From Methylobacter sp. (GTDB lineage Bacteria; Pseudomonadota; Gammaproteobacteria; Methylococcales; Methylomonadaceae), in the NCBI GenBank assembly GCA_026399025.1, contig JAPLRU010000059.1, forward strand, positions 1-43,809: a stretch of DNA of 43,809 bases, read 5' to 3'. The notes under the pieces are model-generated. The model was not told the DNA's origin and did no database searches. It was given only the letters and a program-made list of their open reading frames with translations. Both the position numbers and the translations under genes were made by a program. Shown piece by piece: positions 8,647 to 18,664 of the stretch. Each line of letters opens with the position of its first letter. Position 1 is the first letter of the stretch.

Positions 8647-9242
8647 GCGCTTGCTTCCTCTGCGGACTCACCGACAATCAACTGAGTATCGGTAATATAG
8701 CGGTAAGGGGGGATTTCCAGGTTAGTGGGTGCCGGTACGCCGCGGTAAACGCGACCGGCCAAGTCAAACCAGGAGCCGTGACAGGGGCAGAAAAATCCGC
8801 CTTTCCATTTATCGCCAAGATCGTTGGGAGCTATCTCGGGGCGGAAGGTGGGCGAGCAGCCCAAATGCGTACATAAACCGACAGCAACGAAAATTTCCGG
8901 CTTAATGGAACGCACCGGATTCTTGCTGGACTCCGGCTGTATGGATTCCTGAGAAAGAGGATCTCTCAGCTCATTATCCAACGTTTTTAAAGTCTCAAGA
9001 ACCTGAGCAGTTCTATTGAGTATCCAAACCGGTTTCCCTCGCCATGCGACCCTGATTAACTGACCGGGTTCCATTTTGCTGATGTCAACTTCAACCGGGG
9101 CGCCGGCCGCCATAGCTTTGGCACTGGGTTGCATTTGAGCAAGAAAAGGAACAGCTAAATAGCCTGTGCCGACTGCGCCAACCACGGTCAACGCCGTGGT
9201 TAAAAACTGGCGTTTGGACTGATCGACGCCTTTATTATTCAT
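8643..9242 (-). CDS. petA: Rieske iron-sulfur subunit of the bc1 complex
   Basis: 199 residues. An N-terminal SKRQFL segment followed by a hydrophobic helix forms the uncleaved, Tat-type membrane anchor of bacterial Rieske proteins. The [2Fe-2S] ligands are in CTHLGC (C124, H126, C129) and CPCHGSWFD (C152, C154, H155). Cys129 and Cys154 can also form the stabilising disulfide. It oxidises quinol at the Qo site and reduces cytochrome c1. It is the first gene of the pet operon, with an AGGAGAG site just upstream of the ATG. Confidence 0.95.
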   Translation of the reverse strand: MNNKGVDQSKRQFLTTALTVVGAVGTGYLAVPFLAQMQPSAKAMAAGAPVEVDISKMEPGQLIRVAWRGKPVWILNRTAQVLETLKTLDNELRDPLSQESIQPESSKNPVRSIKPEIFVAVGLCTHLGCSPTFRPEIAPNDLGDKWKGGFFCPCHGSWFDLAGRVYRGVPAPTNLEIPPYRYITDTQLIVGESAEEASA

Positions 9243-9567
9243 TATAGAACTCTCCTGATTAGTTCTGCGCTTCTTAAGGGCGCATTATTTTCTGCGCCAA
9301 TATACCATTAGAGCCGATAAGATTTGAAGTGCTTATACAGCCGGTTTGGATGTTTATTATCTATTAAAAGAGGCCGGCGACACTATGCGGCCCGTAAGCG
9401 TATGATATTTTATATATTTATGTTTTGTTAGACACTAAATCGAGTTAATTTTTTTATATAATTGATGCGTATTTAATGGCTTGATAATGCACTTACTTTC
9501 GCTGAGATCCCAGTGAGTTCAGATGATGCTCAGGGGGATTTCCAATAAAAACGTGCCTGCAACATAA
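9243..9567. other. Intergenic region between hisC and petA
   Basis: 325 bases, AT-rich in its middle part (9400-9480). It should hold the petABC promoter on the minus strand. I cannot single out a clean -35/-10 pair. Apart from the hisC-side hairpin near 9555-9575, no gene or RNA is recognisable. Confidence 0.5.
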
Positions 9568-9580
9568 TCACAGGCTTTTT
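9547..9580 (-). terminator. Possible terminator after hisC
   Basis: A short stem, GCCTG/CAGGC (9555-9559 with 9571-9575), is flanked by five Ts on either strand. It overlaps the last codons of hisC. The stem is only 5 bases long, so it is a weak candidate. Confidence 0.4.
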
Positions 9581-10647
9581 GTTAATGCGTCAACAAATGC
9601 CGCATTCTCTTCCGGTTTTCCTACGGTTACCCGTAGACAATCGGCCAGTAAGCCGCCTTGAGCGTTAAGATTTTTAATCAAAACACCCTGTTGTTTAATG
9701 CATGCAAAAATTTCGTTTGCCCGATTTTCGGGAGTTTTAAACAAAATAAAATTAGCGGCGCTGGGATAGGCAGCAATGCCGTCCAGTGCATTAAGCCGAT
9801 TAAAAACGACTGTCCGTTCGGCGCAAATATTTTGCGTTTGTTGGTCGAACAAGGCTTTATTGGATAAGGCAAAGTCCGCGCTAATCTGGGTTAAGCAATT
9901 AATATTGTAAGGCAGGCGAATTTTATGGAGCTGTTCAATGATATTCGGCGAACCCACGATATAGCCGAGACGCAAACCCGCCAACCCCAGTTTCGACACG
10001 GTGCGCATCACCAACAAATTATCATATTGCCCTAGGCTGTCGATAAAGCCGGCATCGGCAAAAGGTTCATAAGCCTCATCAATCACCACCAAGCCATTTG
10101 CGGCTTTTATGATTTCCCGAATCGAGGCTTCGGAAAATAAATTGCCGGTAGGATTATTGGGGTAAGCTAAAAAAATAACCGAAGGCCGGTGCTTTTCTAT
10201 CGCAGCGAGCATCGCCGGCAAATCCAGGTCAAAACTGTCCGCAAGCAAAGGAATGCCATGGTAGCTTAGCCCCAGACAAAGGCTTAGCTGCTTATACATC
10301 ACAAAACCGGGATCCGGCGCCAGTACGCAAGCACTGGAAGGCAAGGCCATTAACAGCAATTGAATGATTTCATCGGAGCCGTTGCCCAGCAACACCTCGA
10401 ACTGGCTGGGTATTCGGTACAGGTGCTTGAGGGTTGCGACCAACTGTTTGGCTTCCGGGTCGGGATAGCGGTTCAGAGGGCAATCTTTTAGCATTTCCAG
10501 CCAGCTTCTTTTGATGTCTTCGGGCCAGCTGTAAGGATTTTCCATCGCGTCCAGTTTGATTAAACCGCTGGCGTCGGCAACTTTATAAGCGGACATCGCC
10601 AGAACTTCTTTGCGAAAAATGGAGGAAACGAGATTATTTTCAGGCAT
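9568..10647 (-). CDS. hisC: Histidinol-phosphate aminotransferase
   Basis: 359 residues, a class II aminotransferase of histidine biosynthesis. It converts imidazole-acetol phosphate and glutamate into histidinol phosphate. Visible motifs are LDAMENPY at the N-terminus, NPTGN in the substrate region, VVIDEAYEPF, and the pyridoxal-phosphate lysine in MRTVSKLGLAGLRLGY. The ATG at 10647 gives the usual lead of about 25 residues before SAYKVADASG. It lies 69 bases after hisD on the same strand, with a perfect hairpin between them (10678-10701). Confidence 0.95.
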   Translation of the reverse strand: MPENNLVSSIFRKEVLAMSAYKVADASGLIKLDAMENPYSWPEDIKRSWLEMLKDCPLNRYPDPEAKQLVATLKHLYRIPSQFEVLLGNGSDEIIQLLLMALPSSACVLAPDPGFVMYKQLSLCLGLSYHGIPLLADSFDLDLPAMLAAIEKHRPSVIFLAYPNNPTGNLFSEASIREIIKAANGLVVIDEAYEPFADAGFIDSLGQYDNLLVMRTVSKLGLAGLRLGYIVGSPNIIEQLHKIRLPYNINCLTQISADFALSNKALFDQQTQNICAERTVVFNRLNALDGIAAYPSAANFILFKTPENRANEIFACIKQQGVLIKNLNAQGGLLADCLRVTVGKPEENAAFVDALTKSL

Positions 10648-10677
10648 GTGGAATTCAGAGTGGAAGGCGAAAGGTTT

Positions 10678-10701
10678 GGCGCAAAGGGATGGCTTTGCGC
10701 C
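10678..10701 (-). terminator. Perfect hairpin between hisD and hisC
   Basis: 9-base perfect stem GGCGCAAAG/CTTTGCGCC with a 6-base loop, in the 69-base hisD-hisC gap. There is no T-tract on the minus strand, so it may be an mRNA-processing or partial-attenuation structure rather than a full terminator. Confidence 0.5.
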
Positions 10702-10716
10702 GTTGATCTTTTATCT

Positions 10717-12027
10717 TTAGCTTGATTTTATTCTGTATTCCGCAGACCGTGCATGAGCGGTCAGGCTTTCGCCCCGCGCCAATATCGATGCGGTTTTACC
10801 CAGCGTATCCGCACCTGTTTCAGAGCAGTTGATCAAACTGGAGCGTTTCTGAAAATCATAAACGCCCAGCGGCGAAGAAAACCGTGCCGTGCTGGAAGTC
10901 GGCAACACATGATTAGGCCCGGCACAGTAATCACCCAAAGCTTCCGCGGTGTAACGCCCCATGAAAATAGCGCCCGCGTGGCGAATGTTTTGACACAAGG
11001 TTTCCGGATCTTCAACGGACAGTTCCAAATGCTCAGGCGCAATAAGATTGACCACATCGGCGGCTTGGTCTAAATCGCTGACTTTAATTAATGCACCGCG
11101 CGTAGTCAGCGATGTTCTGATGATCTCGGCGCGTTCCATGGTTGGCAATAACTTATTGATGCTTTGCTCGACCGCATCCAGATAAGCCGGATCGGTACTG
11201 ATTAAAATAGCTTGGGCATCTTCGTCATGTTCCGCTTGCGAAAACAAGTCCATAGCAATCCAGTCCGGGTTAGTGTTGCCGTCGCAGATAATCAGAATTT
11301 CCGACGGTCCGGCAATCATATCGATGCCGACTTGCCCGAACACCAATTTTTTTGCGGTAGCGACATAGATATTGCCGGGGCCGACAATTTTCGCCACCGC
11401 AGGCATAGTTTCCGTGCCGTAAGCCAACGCGGCAACGGCCTGCGCTCCGCCTATCGTAAACACGCGGTCGACTCCGGCCAGATAAGCGGCCGCCAACACC
11501 AGTTGATTGGTTTCGCCTTGCGGTGCGGGCACGACCATGATCAACTCGCTAACGCCAGCGACTTTGGCCGGTATCGCATTCATCAACACCGACGACGGAT
11601 AGGCGGCTTTCCCGCCCGGCACATAAAGTCCTACCCGATCTAATGGCGTGATTTTCTGGCCGAGAACGGTGCCGTCAGCTTCGGTGTATTGCCAAGATTC
11701 TATTTTCTGGTGTTCGGCATAAGCGCGAACACGGTCTGCGGCTGTTTGCAAGGCTTGGGCTTGTTCCGCCGATAAACCATCCCAGGCTGATTTAAGCATT
11801 TCCGGAGATAATTCCAGTTCGGAAGCTTGGGTAATGGAGCGATGATCGAAACGGTTGGTGTATTCGATAACCGCTTCATCCCCGTTATTACGGACATCGG
11901 CAATAATCGCCAACACCCGCTGATGAATTTCCAGGTCGTCAACGTCATCAAAAGCCAGTAAATCTTTTAACTGCCGAGTGAAATCGGGTGATGCGGCATC
12001 GAGTTTTAAAATGGTTATATCGGACAT
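10717..12027 (-). CDS. hisD: Histidinol dehydrogenase
   Basis: 436 residues, the normal length. It catalyses the last two steps of histidine synthesis, the NAD-dependent oxidation of histidinol to histidine. The family stretch [10 protein letters not shown]...[17 protein letters not shown] carries the zinc ligands Gln and His in SQAEHD. The [13 protein letters not shown] segment and the C-terminal [11 protein letters not shown] are also present. The start lies only 4 bases after the stop of the TOPRIM gene, so its translation is probably coupled to that foreign-looking cassette rather than to hisG, its usual neighbour. Confidence 0.96.
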   Translation of the reverse strand: MSDITILKLDAASPDFTRQLKDLLAFDDVDDLEIHQRVLAIIADVRNNGDEAVIEYTNRFDHRSITQASELELSPEMLKSAWDGLSAEQAQALQTAADRVRAYAEHQKIESWQYTEADGTVLGQKITPLDRVGLYVPGGKAAYPSSVLMNAIPAKVAGVSELIMVVPAPQGETNQLVLAAAYLAGVDRVFTIGGAQAVAALAYGTETMPAVAKIVGPGNIYVATAKKLVFGQVGIDMIAGPSEILIICDGNTNPDWIAMDLFSQAEHDEDAQAILISTDPAYLDAVEQSINKLLPTMERAEIIRTSLTTRGALIKVSDLDQAADVVNLIAPEHLELSVEDPETLCQNIRHAGAIFMGRYTAEALGDYCAGPNHVLPTSSTARFSSPLGVYDFQKRSSLINCSETGADTLGKTASILARGESLTAHARSAEYRIKSS

Positions 12028-12031
12028 GGGT

Positions 12032-12745
12032 TTAGTGTGGGTGGGTTTGAGTAAAAATATTTTTTAGCCATAGCTCCATTTCTTGAAACAAAGCATGGTT
12101 AGGGTCGAGCAAATTATCACAAACAGCGTAATAAAGCCCATGTCCCGGCGGTTTTTGCCATGCCAACCAAGTCGCGACTTCGGCTTTGGAATAATGATGA
12201 GGCTTAAATTTGGGATTAGGGACATTTTGTACAATTTGGACGGCATAACCGAATAACGATTGTTCGCCTGGTGTTACACAAGTTTTGATGAAATCTTCCA
12301 ACATGCCGTCAGTCCGGTTATTAGGCATTACCCACAAACCGAATTCCGCCAATCCATCGCTGTGCTTGAAACACAAACCATTTGTTTGATTTTCTGCCAA
12401 GCTAAAACCATAGTCTGCGGCAAGCTTGCTAACTTGTTGAATAGTTTTGTTGTAGCCTAAGCCCTGCTCGTTTTCATGATCGGCATCAACGATAATAGCT
12501 AATCGTTGAGTAGGGGCTACTTCATCAAGCAATTCGCTTAATAAATCTTCCAGCAGATTTAAAACGCCTTGTTTGCTATTGCGTAACAGTTCTTCATAGT
12601 CGGCCTGATAGTCTTTCGGCGGAGCAACTTTAATGGCAGGATTTAATGCAAGCGACTTGCAAACTTGCTCAAAAAAGCCTCTATCACCTTCACCTTCAAC
12701 TAACAGAACATGGCTTGGATTGATGGTTGTAGATGCCCTTGCCAT
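12032..12745 (-). CDS. TOPRIM-fold, DUF3226-like protein (second gene of AAA/TOPRIM pair)
   Basis: 237 residues. The N-terminal [13 protein letters not shown] (the invariant TOPRIM glutamate at about residue 17) and [12 protein letters not shown] (aspartates at 87 and 89) give the acidic metal-binding pattern of a TOPRIM nuclease or primase fold. A C-terminal segment, [30 protein letters not shown], is typical of DUF3226 proteins. The start codon overlaps the stop of the AAA gene by one base (TAATG). I infer an effector nuclease partnered with the upstream ATPase, in the manner of split OLD-family or PARIS-type systems. DUF3226 assignment is from memory of the family layout. Confidence 0.72.
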   Translation of the reverse strand: MARASTTINPSHVLLVEGEGDRGFFEQVCKSLALNPAIKVAPPKDYQADYEELLRNSKQGVLNLLEDLLSELLDEVAPTQRLAIIVDADHENEQGLGYNKTIQQVSKLAADYGFSLAENQTNGLCFKHSDGLAEFGLWVMPNNRTDGMLEDFIKTCVTPGEQSLFGYAVQIVQNVPNPKFKPHHYSKAEVATWLAWQKPPGHGLYYAVCDNLLDPNHALFQEMELWLKNIFTQTHPH

Positions 12746-13905
12746 TACCGTATCTCAATATCGGCTTGCGTCATTCTATAAAGACTGTCTTTATCAAAAA
12801 CCGTGGCGATGATTTGGCCTCGATTGCTATTTTTCGCGCTTTTACCCATCCGAAACAATACACCTTCTATCGTTTCGTTAGTGAGAGCGACTTTAGTGAA
12901 ATTTTGAACGCAATCCCAGCTATGAGTGGTGGCGAAAACTTGAATATCTAGTCGCTCTGCCATTTCAAATAACAATGCCCAAACCTTTTCTTGGGTACTG
13001 TAGTGCAGACCGTTCTCGAACTCGTCGATGAGCAAAAAGCCGCCTTTGGCTGAGACTAATTTTAAGGCTAATTGTAAAATTCTTACCATGCCGTCGCCTA
13101 GGCTATTTAACGGAACGGGGCGATGTAAATTGGACAATTTTACTTTGGCTATACGTTGGGACGCTCTTGAAGAAGAACGAGGATTCTCATTTTTAACAAA
13201 AACTAAGTGTTCATATTCGGGAATTATAATCTCTAAAGCCTTACCAACAATTTTTTCGTATTCGGTATAAGCGATTTTGTCCCATTCATTTGCAAGATCA
13301 TCCATCGGAACAAATTGAGTAGGGATAAAAGCACAGGGAGCAGTCGTTCCCGTTAGGTAATCAGACCTTGTAAACCCCGTATAGCCAATACTTCCAAACA
13401 TTATTGTAAATGAGCTATCACCTTTATATATTTTAAGTCCTTGTGCATAGGGCATGCCTTCATCATTGGAATCTAATTTAGGAACGACATACATGTTCTT
13501 TTGCTGTGTAGTTACGCCTTTTTCATCGGCGACTAGTTTTTCTTTTTCTACAAAAAAAACATGCTGAATAAAAAGCAATGACCCATACGATATAGGGTCG
13601 CCAATTACAATGGGTGTGCTTTCATCATCTTTTGGAAATTGTCTGCCATTAAAAAAGTCTTCAAAAATAGGGGGGATTTCAAGCTCATCTTTTTCTTCAT
13701 CGCTAAGCCAAAACTTCTCATCATGAGATTCGGCAATTTTTTCAAGTAAGCTGCGATTAGCATTCCCTGCATAAATCCTTAGCGCCTCTAGTACCGTGCT
13801 TTTGCCGGAATTATTTTTGCCCACAATCAAATTCACACGCCCAAGTTTGGCGACTTTAAAGTCCTCCAAGGCCCTGAAGTTTTTGATTTCTAGTGAGTTG
13901 AGCAT
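12745..13905 (-). CDS. AAA family (OLD/SMC-like) ATPase
   Basis: 386 residues. It opens with the recombination-protein-like MLNSLEIKNFRAL and carries Walker A GKNNSGKST (residues 29-37). The middle domain is variable. The signature-like LNSLGDGMVRILQLA, Walker B GGFLLIDEFENGLH and the ATTHSWDC histidine follow. There is no TOPRIM domain in the same chain; the function is supplied by the next gene. The layout is that of AAA15/AAA21 ATPases found in anti-phage two-gene systems. An AAGG site sits close before the ATG. It lies 54 bases after the HDOD gene, in the same direction. Confidence 0.82.
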   Translation of the reverse strand: MLNSLEIKNFRALEDFKVAKLGRVNLIVGKNNSGKSTVLEALRIYAGNANRSLLEKIAESHDEKFWLSDEEKDELEIPPIFEDFFNGRQFPKDDESTPIVIGDPISYGSLLFIQHVFFVEKEKLVADEKGVTTQQKNMYVVPKLDSNDEGMPYAQGLKIYKGDSSFTIMFGSIGYTGFTRSDYLTGTTAPCAFIPTQFVPMDDLANEWDKIAYTEYEKIVGKALEIIIPEYEHLVFVKNENPRSSSRASQRIAKVKLSNLHRPVPLNSLGDGMVRILQLALKLVSAKGGFLLIDEFENGLHYSTQEKVWALLFEMAERLDIQVFATTHSWDCVQNFTKVALTNETIEGVLFRMGKSAKNSNRGQIIATVFDKDSLYRMTQADIEIR

Positions 13906-13959
13906 TTACCTTCCCATTTAACTGTGTTCACACCCGTTGCATATATCGCTCTATACAAC

Positions 13960-14766
13960 TTATTTAACGCTATCCAACGCAATATCGGTAAGAATCTGAT
14001 ATTGGTGATCGTCTAAATTCATAAATTCCATGATCTTGGGTTTCATCTCGGGATAATCGCTAGACACATTGCCGACCAGAGAATCATGGATATTCTCGAC
14101 AATCAGGTGTATTGCTATCAGCGTGAGCGCGTCCCGATTGATGCTCGTACTAAATAGGCGACTGTCGTGGTGATGGTAACGGATAGCCTGGATAAGCGGG
14201 TCCGGTAAATACCAGGAACGTGCAAATAAGCTGCCCAACTGCGCATGGTTCATAGTGTATTGCGCGTTTTCAAAGTCAACAACACACATATTCTCGCCCT
14301 TAAAGGCCTTTCTAACCTTCAAATAATCGGGAAACTTTACCGCCATCAGCGGAATCGCACAGTCATGGAACAAGCCCATTAAATAGGCCATATCGGTGTT
14401 CAAGTGCAAGTACTTGGTGATACTGGCCTGCATAATGGCGAGGCTCATCATATCGTCCCAGAAATAATTCAACTCTTCCGGTAAGGGAACGCTTTGACGC
14501 ACGGATATAGCGGCCACCAACTGTGATGTACGCTCGAAGCCGATCATTTTGACCGCATCAACGGTAGAGGTCACTTTATTACGCAGGCCGTAGAAGGGCG
14601 AATTAACTGTTTTCAGTATGGCAGCGGCGAGTACGATGTCACCGGCGATGTGTTCGGCAATTCTATGCAGCTCGGGATGAGGCCTGCTCATCTCTTGTTG
14701 GATGTCGACCAAAATTGAGGGTCGCGGCGGGAGGACCACATCTAGGTTTCTGTTTCTTCGTGGCAT
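13960..14766 (-). CDS. HDOD domain protein
   Basis: About 268 residues from the ATG at 14766, which has an AGGA site nine bases upstream; an ATG at 14871 would add 35 residues with no obvious homology. The central region, LAAAILKTVNSPFYGLRNKVTSTVDAVKMIGFER, is the HDOD hallmark, followed by GLFHDCAIPLM and RYHHHD. HDOD proteins resemble HD phosphohydrolases but usually lack the full metal site; they act as signalling scaffolds in cyclic-di-GMP, motility or stress pathways. It sits between hisG and the AAA/TOPRIM pair and is not a histidine gene. Confidence 0.85.
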   Translation of the reverse strand: MPRRNRNLDVVLPPRPSILVDIQQEMSRPHPELHRIAEHIAGDIVLAAAILKTVNSPFYGLRNKVTSTVDAVKMIGFERTSQLVAAISVRQSVPLPEELNYFWDDMMSLAIMQASITKYLHLNTDMAYLMGLFHDCAIPLMAVKFPDYLKVRKAFKGENMCVVDFENAQYTMNHAQLGSLFARSWYLPDPLIQAIRYHHHDSRLFSTSINRDALTLIAIHLIVENIHDSLVGNVSSDYPEMKPKIMEFMNLDDHQYQILTDIALDSVK

Positions 14767-14884
14767 GCGGTTAATCCTAGTGTTTCGTAGGGAAAGTCCC
14801 CGGAGTATCCCAAGCGAAGCAAAGTTCACAAGCTCGCTTAACATTTTTGCGATGCCCAAGATAACCCGCAAAAAATAAACCTTT

Positions 14885-14962
14885 ACAGATCCGCCGCCGG
14901 AAACGCCACCTCGCGCTACGCGCTTGAATGGACTTATTTCCGGCCTACGCTTGTGAATCTGT
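14885..14962. repeat. Imperfect palindromic element upstream of the HDOD gene
   Basis: Nested inverted arms ACAGAT/ATCTGT (14885-14890 with 14957-14962) and GCCGGAAA/TTTCCGGC (14896-14903 with 14937-14944), with a small GCG/CGC hairpin inside. It fills most of the hisG-HDOD gap and resembles a dispersed intergenic palindrome. Confidence 0.6.
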
Positions 14963-14968
14963 AGCTAT

Positions 14969-14990
14969 GTACGCTTCGCGTACCGTTTTT
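14969..14990 (+). terminator. Hairpin with T-run between hisG and HDOD gene
   Basis: 6-base perfect stem GTACGC/GCGTAC with a TTC loop, followed by CGTTTTT on the plus strand. No plus-strand gene leads into it, so it may belong to the adjacent palindromic element rather than end a transcript. Confidence 0.4.
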
Positions 14991-15038
14991 CAAGAACACC
15001 CCGATTTAGTAAAGATAGGCGGCGACTTGGCTTATCTT

Positions 15039-15668
15039 TTAATTTCTTTTCGCTAACGTTCGCTCAAACTGATCCAGCAACGACTGTATCGCTTGATGCT
15101 TCATTTTCATGGCGGCCTTGTTAACCACTAGTCTGGAGCTGATGTTCATAATCAGGTCGCGAGGCTCCAAATCATTGGCCTTCAGCGTATTGCCGGTATC
15201 GACCAAATCGACAATGCAATCGGAAAGACCAACCAACGGGGCTAATTCCATTGATCCGTATAACTTAATGATCTCAGCCTGAATACCCAGTCCGGCAAAA
15301 TAACGTTGAGTGATTTTAACGTATTTAGTCGCAACCCGAACCCGCCCGGCAATCGGAGGCGCGTCTTTATGGGCCGCCGTCATCAAGCGACAGCAGGCAA
15401 TGTTCAAATCCAACGGCTCATACAAGCTTTCAGCGCCGTGCTCCAGTAAAATGTCTTTCCCGGCGATGCCCATATCGGCGGCGCCGTATTCGACAAACGT
15501 CGGCACATCGGTAGCGCGGATGATGACCAGCTGAACATCGTCGCGAGTGGTGCGTAAAATCAGTTTACGACAAGTTTTCGGATCGTCAATCGGCGTGATG
15601 CCCGCCTCTGCCAATAACGGCAGGGCATCTTCAAAAATTCGGCCTTTAGATACGGCGATAGTTAACAT
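15039..15668 (-). CDS. hisG: ATP phosphoribosyltransferase, short (HisZ-dependent) form
   Basis: 209 residues. It lacks the C-terminal ACT-like regulatory domain of long HisG, so it is the short form that needs a HisZ partner; hisZ is not in the window. Motifs are [18 protein letters not shown] at the start and [14 protein letters not shown], the PRPP-binding region. It catalyses the first step of histidine synthesis, joining ATP and PRPP. It lies 9 bases after murA on the same strand. In Pseudomonas the next gene is hisD, but here hisD is about 3 kb away, behind the HDOD gene and the AAA/TOPRIM pair. Confidence 0.95.
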   Translation of the reverse strand: MLTIAVSKGRIFEDALPLLAEAGITPIDDPKTCRKLILRTTRDDVQLVIIRATDVPTFVEYGAADMGIAGKDILLEHGAESLYEPLDLNIACCRLMTAAHKDAPPIAGRVRVATKYVKITQRYFAGLGIQAEIIKLYGSMELAPLVGLSDCIVDLVDTGNTLKANDLEPRDLIMNISSRLVVNKAAMKMKHQAIQSLLDQFERTLAKRN

Positions 15669-15677
15669 AATGCAACC

Positions 15678-16970
<1,293 letters not shown>

Positions 16971-17038
16971 TTAACAAGACCAAGAGAGAAAGAGCGCGGC
17001 TTTTTTAGCCTTTTGCCTTTCGTCTTGAGCCTTCTCTA

Positions 17039-17350
17039 TTAATCGGTTTTAACGGCAAAATGGCTTGATTGATCAAAACCGCTGAGCTTGGCAAGATTCA
17101 TCAATTGCTCGGGAATATTCTTAAAGCTCAACTGCGTTCTGTTATGCCGGGCATATTTTATCCATTCAATCATCAGCGCCAGCCCTGCACTGTCGGTACA
17201 GGAGACGCGCGACAGATCGATAGTGACTTCTTTCGCCACCTTTAAAAAAGAAAATGATTTGAGCGTTTGCTTGTCGATAGTGGCAAAGGTTAAATCGCCA
17301 TCAATCACAAAGCGGCCTGCGCCTTGTTTAACAATATTCAGCCGGCTCAC
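17039..17350 (-). CDS. mlaB: STAS domain protein MlaB
   Basis: 103 residues, a lone STAS domain with the RVSCTDSAGLALMIEW core. MlaB binds the MlaF ATPase and is needed for assembly and activity of the MlaFEDB complex. It overlaps the mlaD stop by 4 bases. In the canonical operon, mlaC sits between mlaD and mlaB; here there is no room for it. No bolA/ibaG gene lies between it and murA either. Confidence 0.85.
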   Translation of the reverse strand: MSRLNIVKQGAGRFVIDGDLTFATIDKQTLKSFSFLKVAKEVTIDLSRVSCTDSAGLALMIEWIKYARHNRTQLSFKNIPEQLMNLAKLSGFDQSSHFAVKTD

Positions 17351-17814
17351 TTTTTTTCTTCCGCGGATTTAAACAAAAATTGGCCGATGGCCTTTTCCAG
17401 AATAATCGCCGATTGGGTAATTTCAATTTTGCCGCCTTCTTTTAAAAACTCATCGGACCCGCCCGGCTCCAGGTTGACATATTGCTCGCCCAATAGACCC
17501 GCCGTGAAAATGCTGGCGGTAGTGTCTTCAGGCAAGGTATTGTATTGGGCGTCGATATTCAGTTTTACCACCGATTGGTAAGTTTTACGGTCAAAACTAA
17601 TAGCACTGACCCGGCCGATCTTAACGCCGGCGGCGGAAACCGGCGATTTAATTTTCAAGCCGCCGGAGTTTTCAAAGCGGGCGGTAATCGTATAGCTGTC
17701 TCTTTCAGTAAAAGAGCTTAAATTACTTACCTGCAAAGCAAGAAAAAACAACCCGACGATGCCCGAGGCGACAAAAAGTCCGACAAAGGTGTCCTGGGTA
17801 CTGGTGTGTTGCAT
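17347..17814 (-). CDS. mlaD: Outer-membrane lipid asymmetry protein MlaD
   Basis: 155 residues: an N-terminal membrane helix (LFVASGIVGLFFLALQV) and one MCE domain with the TARFENSGGLKIKSPVSAAGVKIGRV segment, GLLGEQYVNLEPGG and a short C-terminal helix. It forms the hexameric ring on the inner-membrane MlaFEDB complex. I chose the ATG at 17814, one base after the mlaE stop and preceded by GGAG, rather than an overlapping TTG at 17829. Confidence 0.92.
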   Translation of the reverse strand: MQHTSTQDTFVGLFVASGIVGLFFLALQVSNLSSFTERDSYTITARFENSGGLKIKSPVSAAGVKIGRVSAISFDRKTYQSVVKLNIDAQYNTLPEDTTASIFTAGLLGEQYVNLEPGGSDEFLKEGGKIEITQSAIILEKAIGQFLFKSAEEKK

Positions 17815-17815
17815 G

Positions 17816-18598
17816 TTAATTATCTCCAAACATCAGTGTGGTCAGAATAAAATCAAGACCTAAAATACTAAAAGCCGAATTGACTACGGTACGCGTGGTG
17901 GCCCGGCTGACCCCTTCGGAAGTGGGGACTGCATCATAACCTTCAAATAACGCTATCCAGGATGTGACGAAACCGAACACAATGCTTTTAATAACGCCGT
18001 TGACAATATCGTCCTGAAAATCCAGATTAGCCTGCATTTGCGCCCAATAAGCGCCTTCATCAACGCCTAGCAAGCCTGAGCCGACCAATTGTCCGCCGAT
18101 AATGCCTATCGCACTGAACAATGCGGCCAGTAAAGGCATCGACAAACATCCGGCCAGGAAACGCGGCGAAATAATGCGCTTGATCGGGTCGACAGCCATC
18201 ATTTCCATGCCGGATAATTGCTCTGTCGCTTTCATCAGCCCAATTTCCGCCGTTAACGCGGAACCGGCCCGGCCCGCGAATAACAGCGCCGAAACCACCG
18301 GACCCAGTTCCCTGACCAACGAGGCGGCAACCATAACGCCCAGCGTTTCTTCGGCGCCGAAATCGGACAGTATGTAATAACCTTGTAAACCCAGCACCAT
18401 GCCGACGAACAAACCTGAAATAGAGATAATCAAGAAAGATAACACGCCGACCGAATACATCTGATTAAGCAGCAGCCTGGGGCGAGGCAACACGCTGAGG
18501 ATGCCGGAAATAACCTGTAACAGGAAAAACGTGCCGCGTCCCAGCTTAGTAAAACCGGTATGGGTGTTTTTGCCCAATTGCTGTAAAAATTCAATCAT
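17816..18598 (-). CDS. mlaE: Phospholipid ABC transporter permease MlaE
   Basis: 260 residues with several membrane segments. The conserved SLVRELGPVVSALLFAGRAGSALTAEIGLMKATEQLSGMEMM stretch is diagnostic. MlaE is the membrane core of the MlaFEDB phospholipid transporter. It is preceded by mlaF (66-base gap) and followed directly by mlaD. Unlike the permease at 1271-2410 it has no STAS fusion, consistent with the separate mlaB gene here. Confidence 0.94.
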   Translation of the reverse strand: MIEFLQQLGKNTHTGFTKLGRGTFFLLQVISGILSVLPRPRLLLNQMYSVGVLSFLIISISGLFVGMVLGLQGYYILSDFGAEETLGVMVAASLVRELGPVVSALLFAGRAGSALTAEIGLMKATEQLSGMEMMAVDPIKRIISPRFLAGCLSMPLLAALFSAIGIIGGQLVGSGLLGVDEGAYWAQMQANLDFQDDIVNGVIKSIVFGFVTSWIALFEGYDAVPTSEGVSRATTRTVVNSAFSILGLDFILTTLMFGDN

Positions 18599-18664
18599 TT
18601 TATTTTTATCTGTTTTACACAGTCAGAGTTGTTTGCACCAAGCACAACGTTTTCGCGGTAAACC

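Noticed and set aside
9500..9545. CGCTGAGATCCC resembling the start of a TPP riboswitch
   Set aside because: The rest of the THI box consensus is missing and the neighbouring genes are not thiamine genes.
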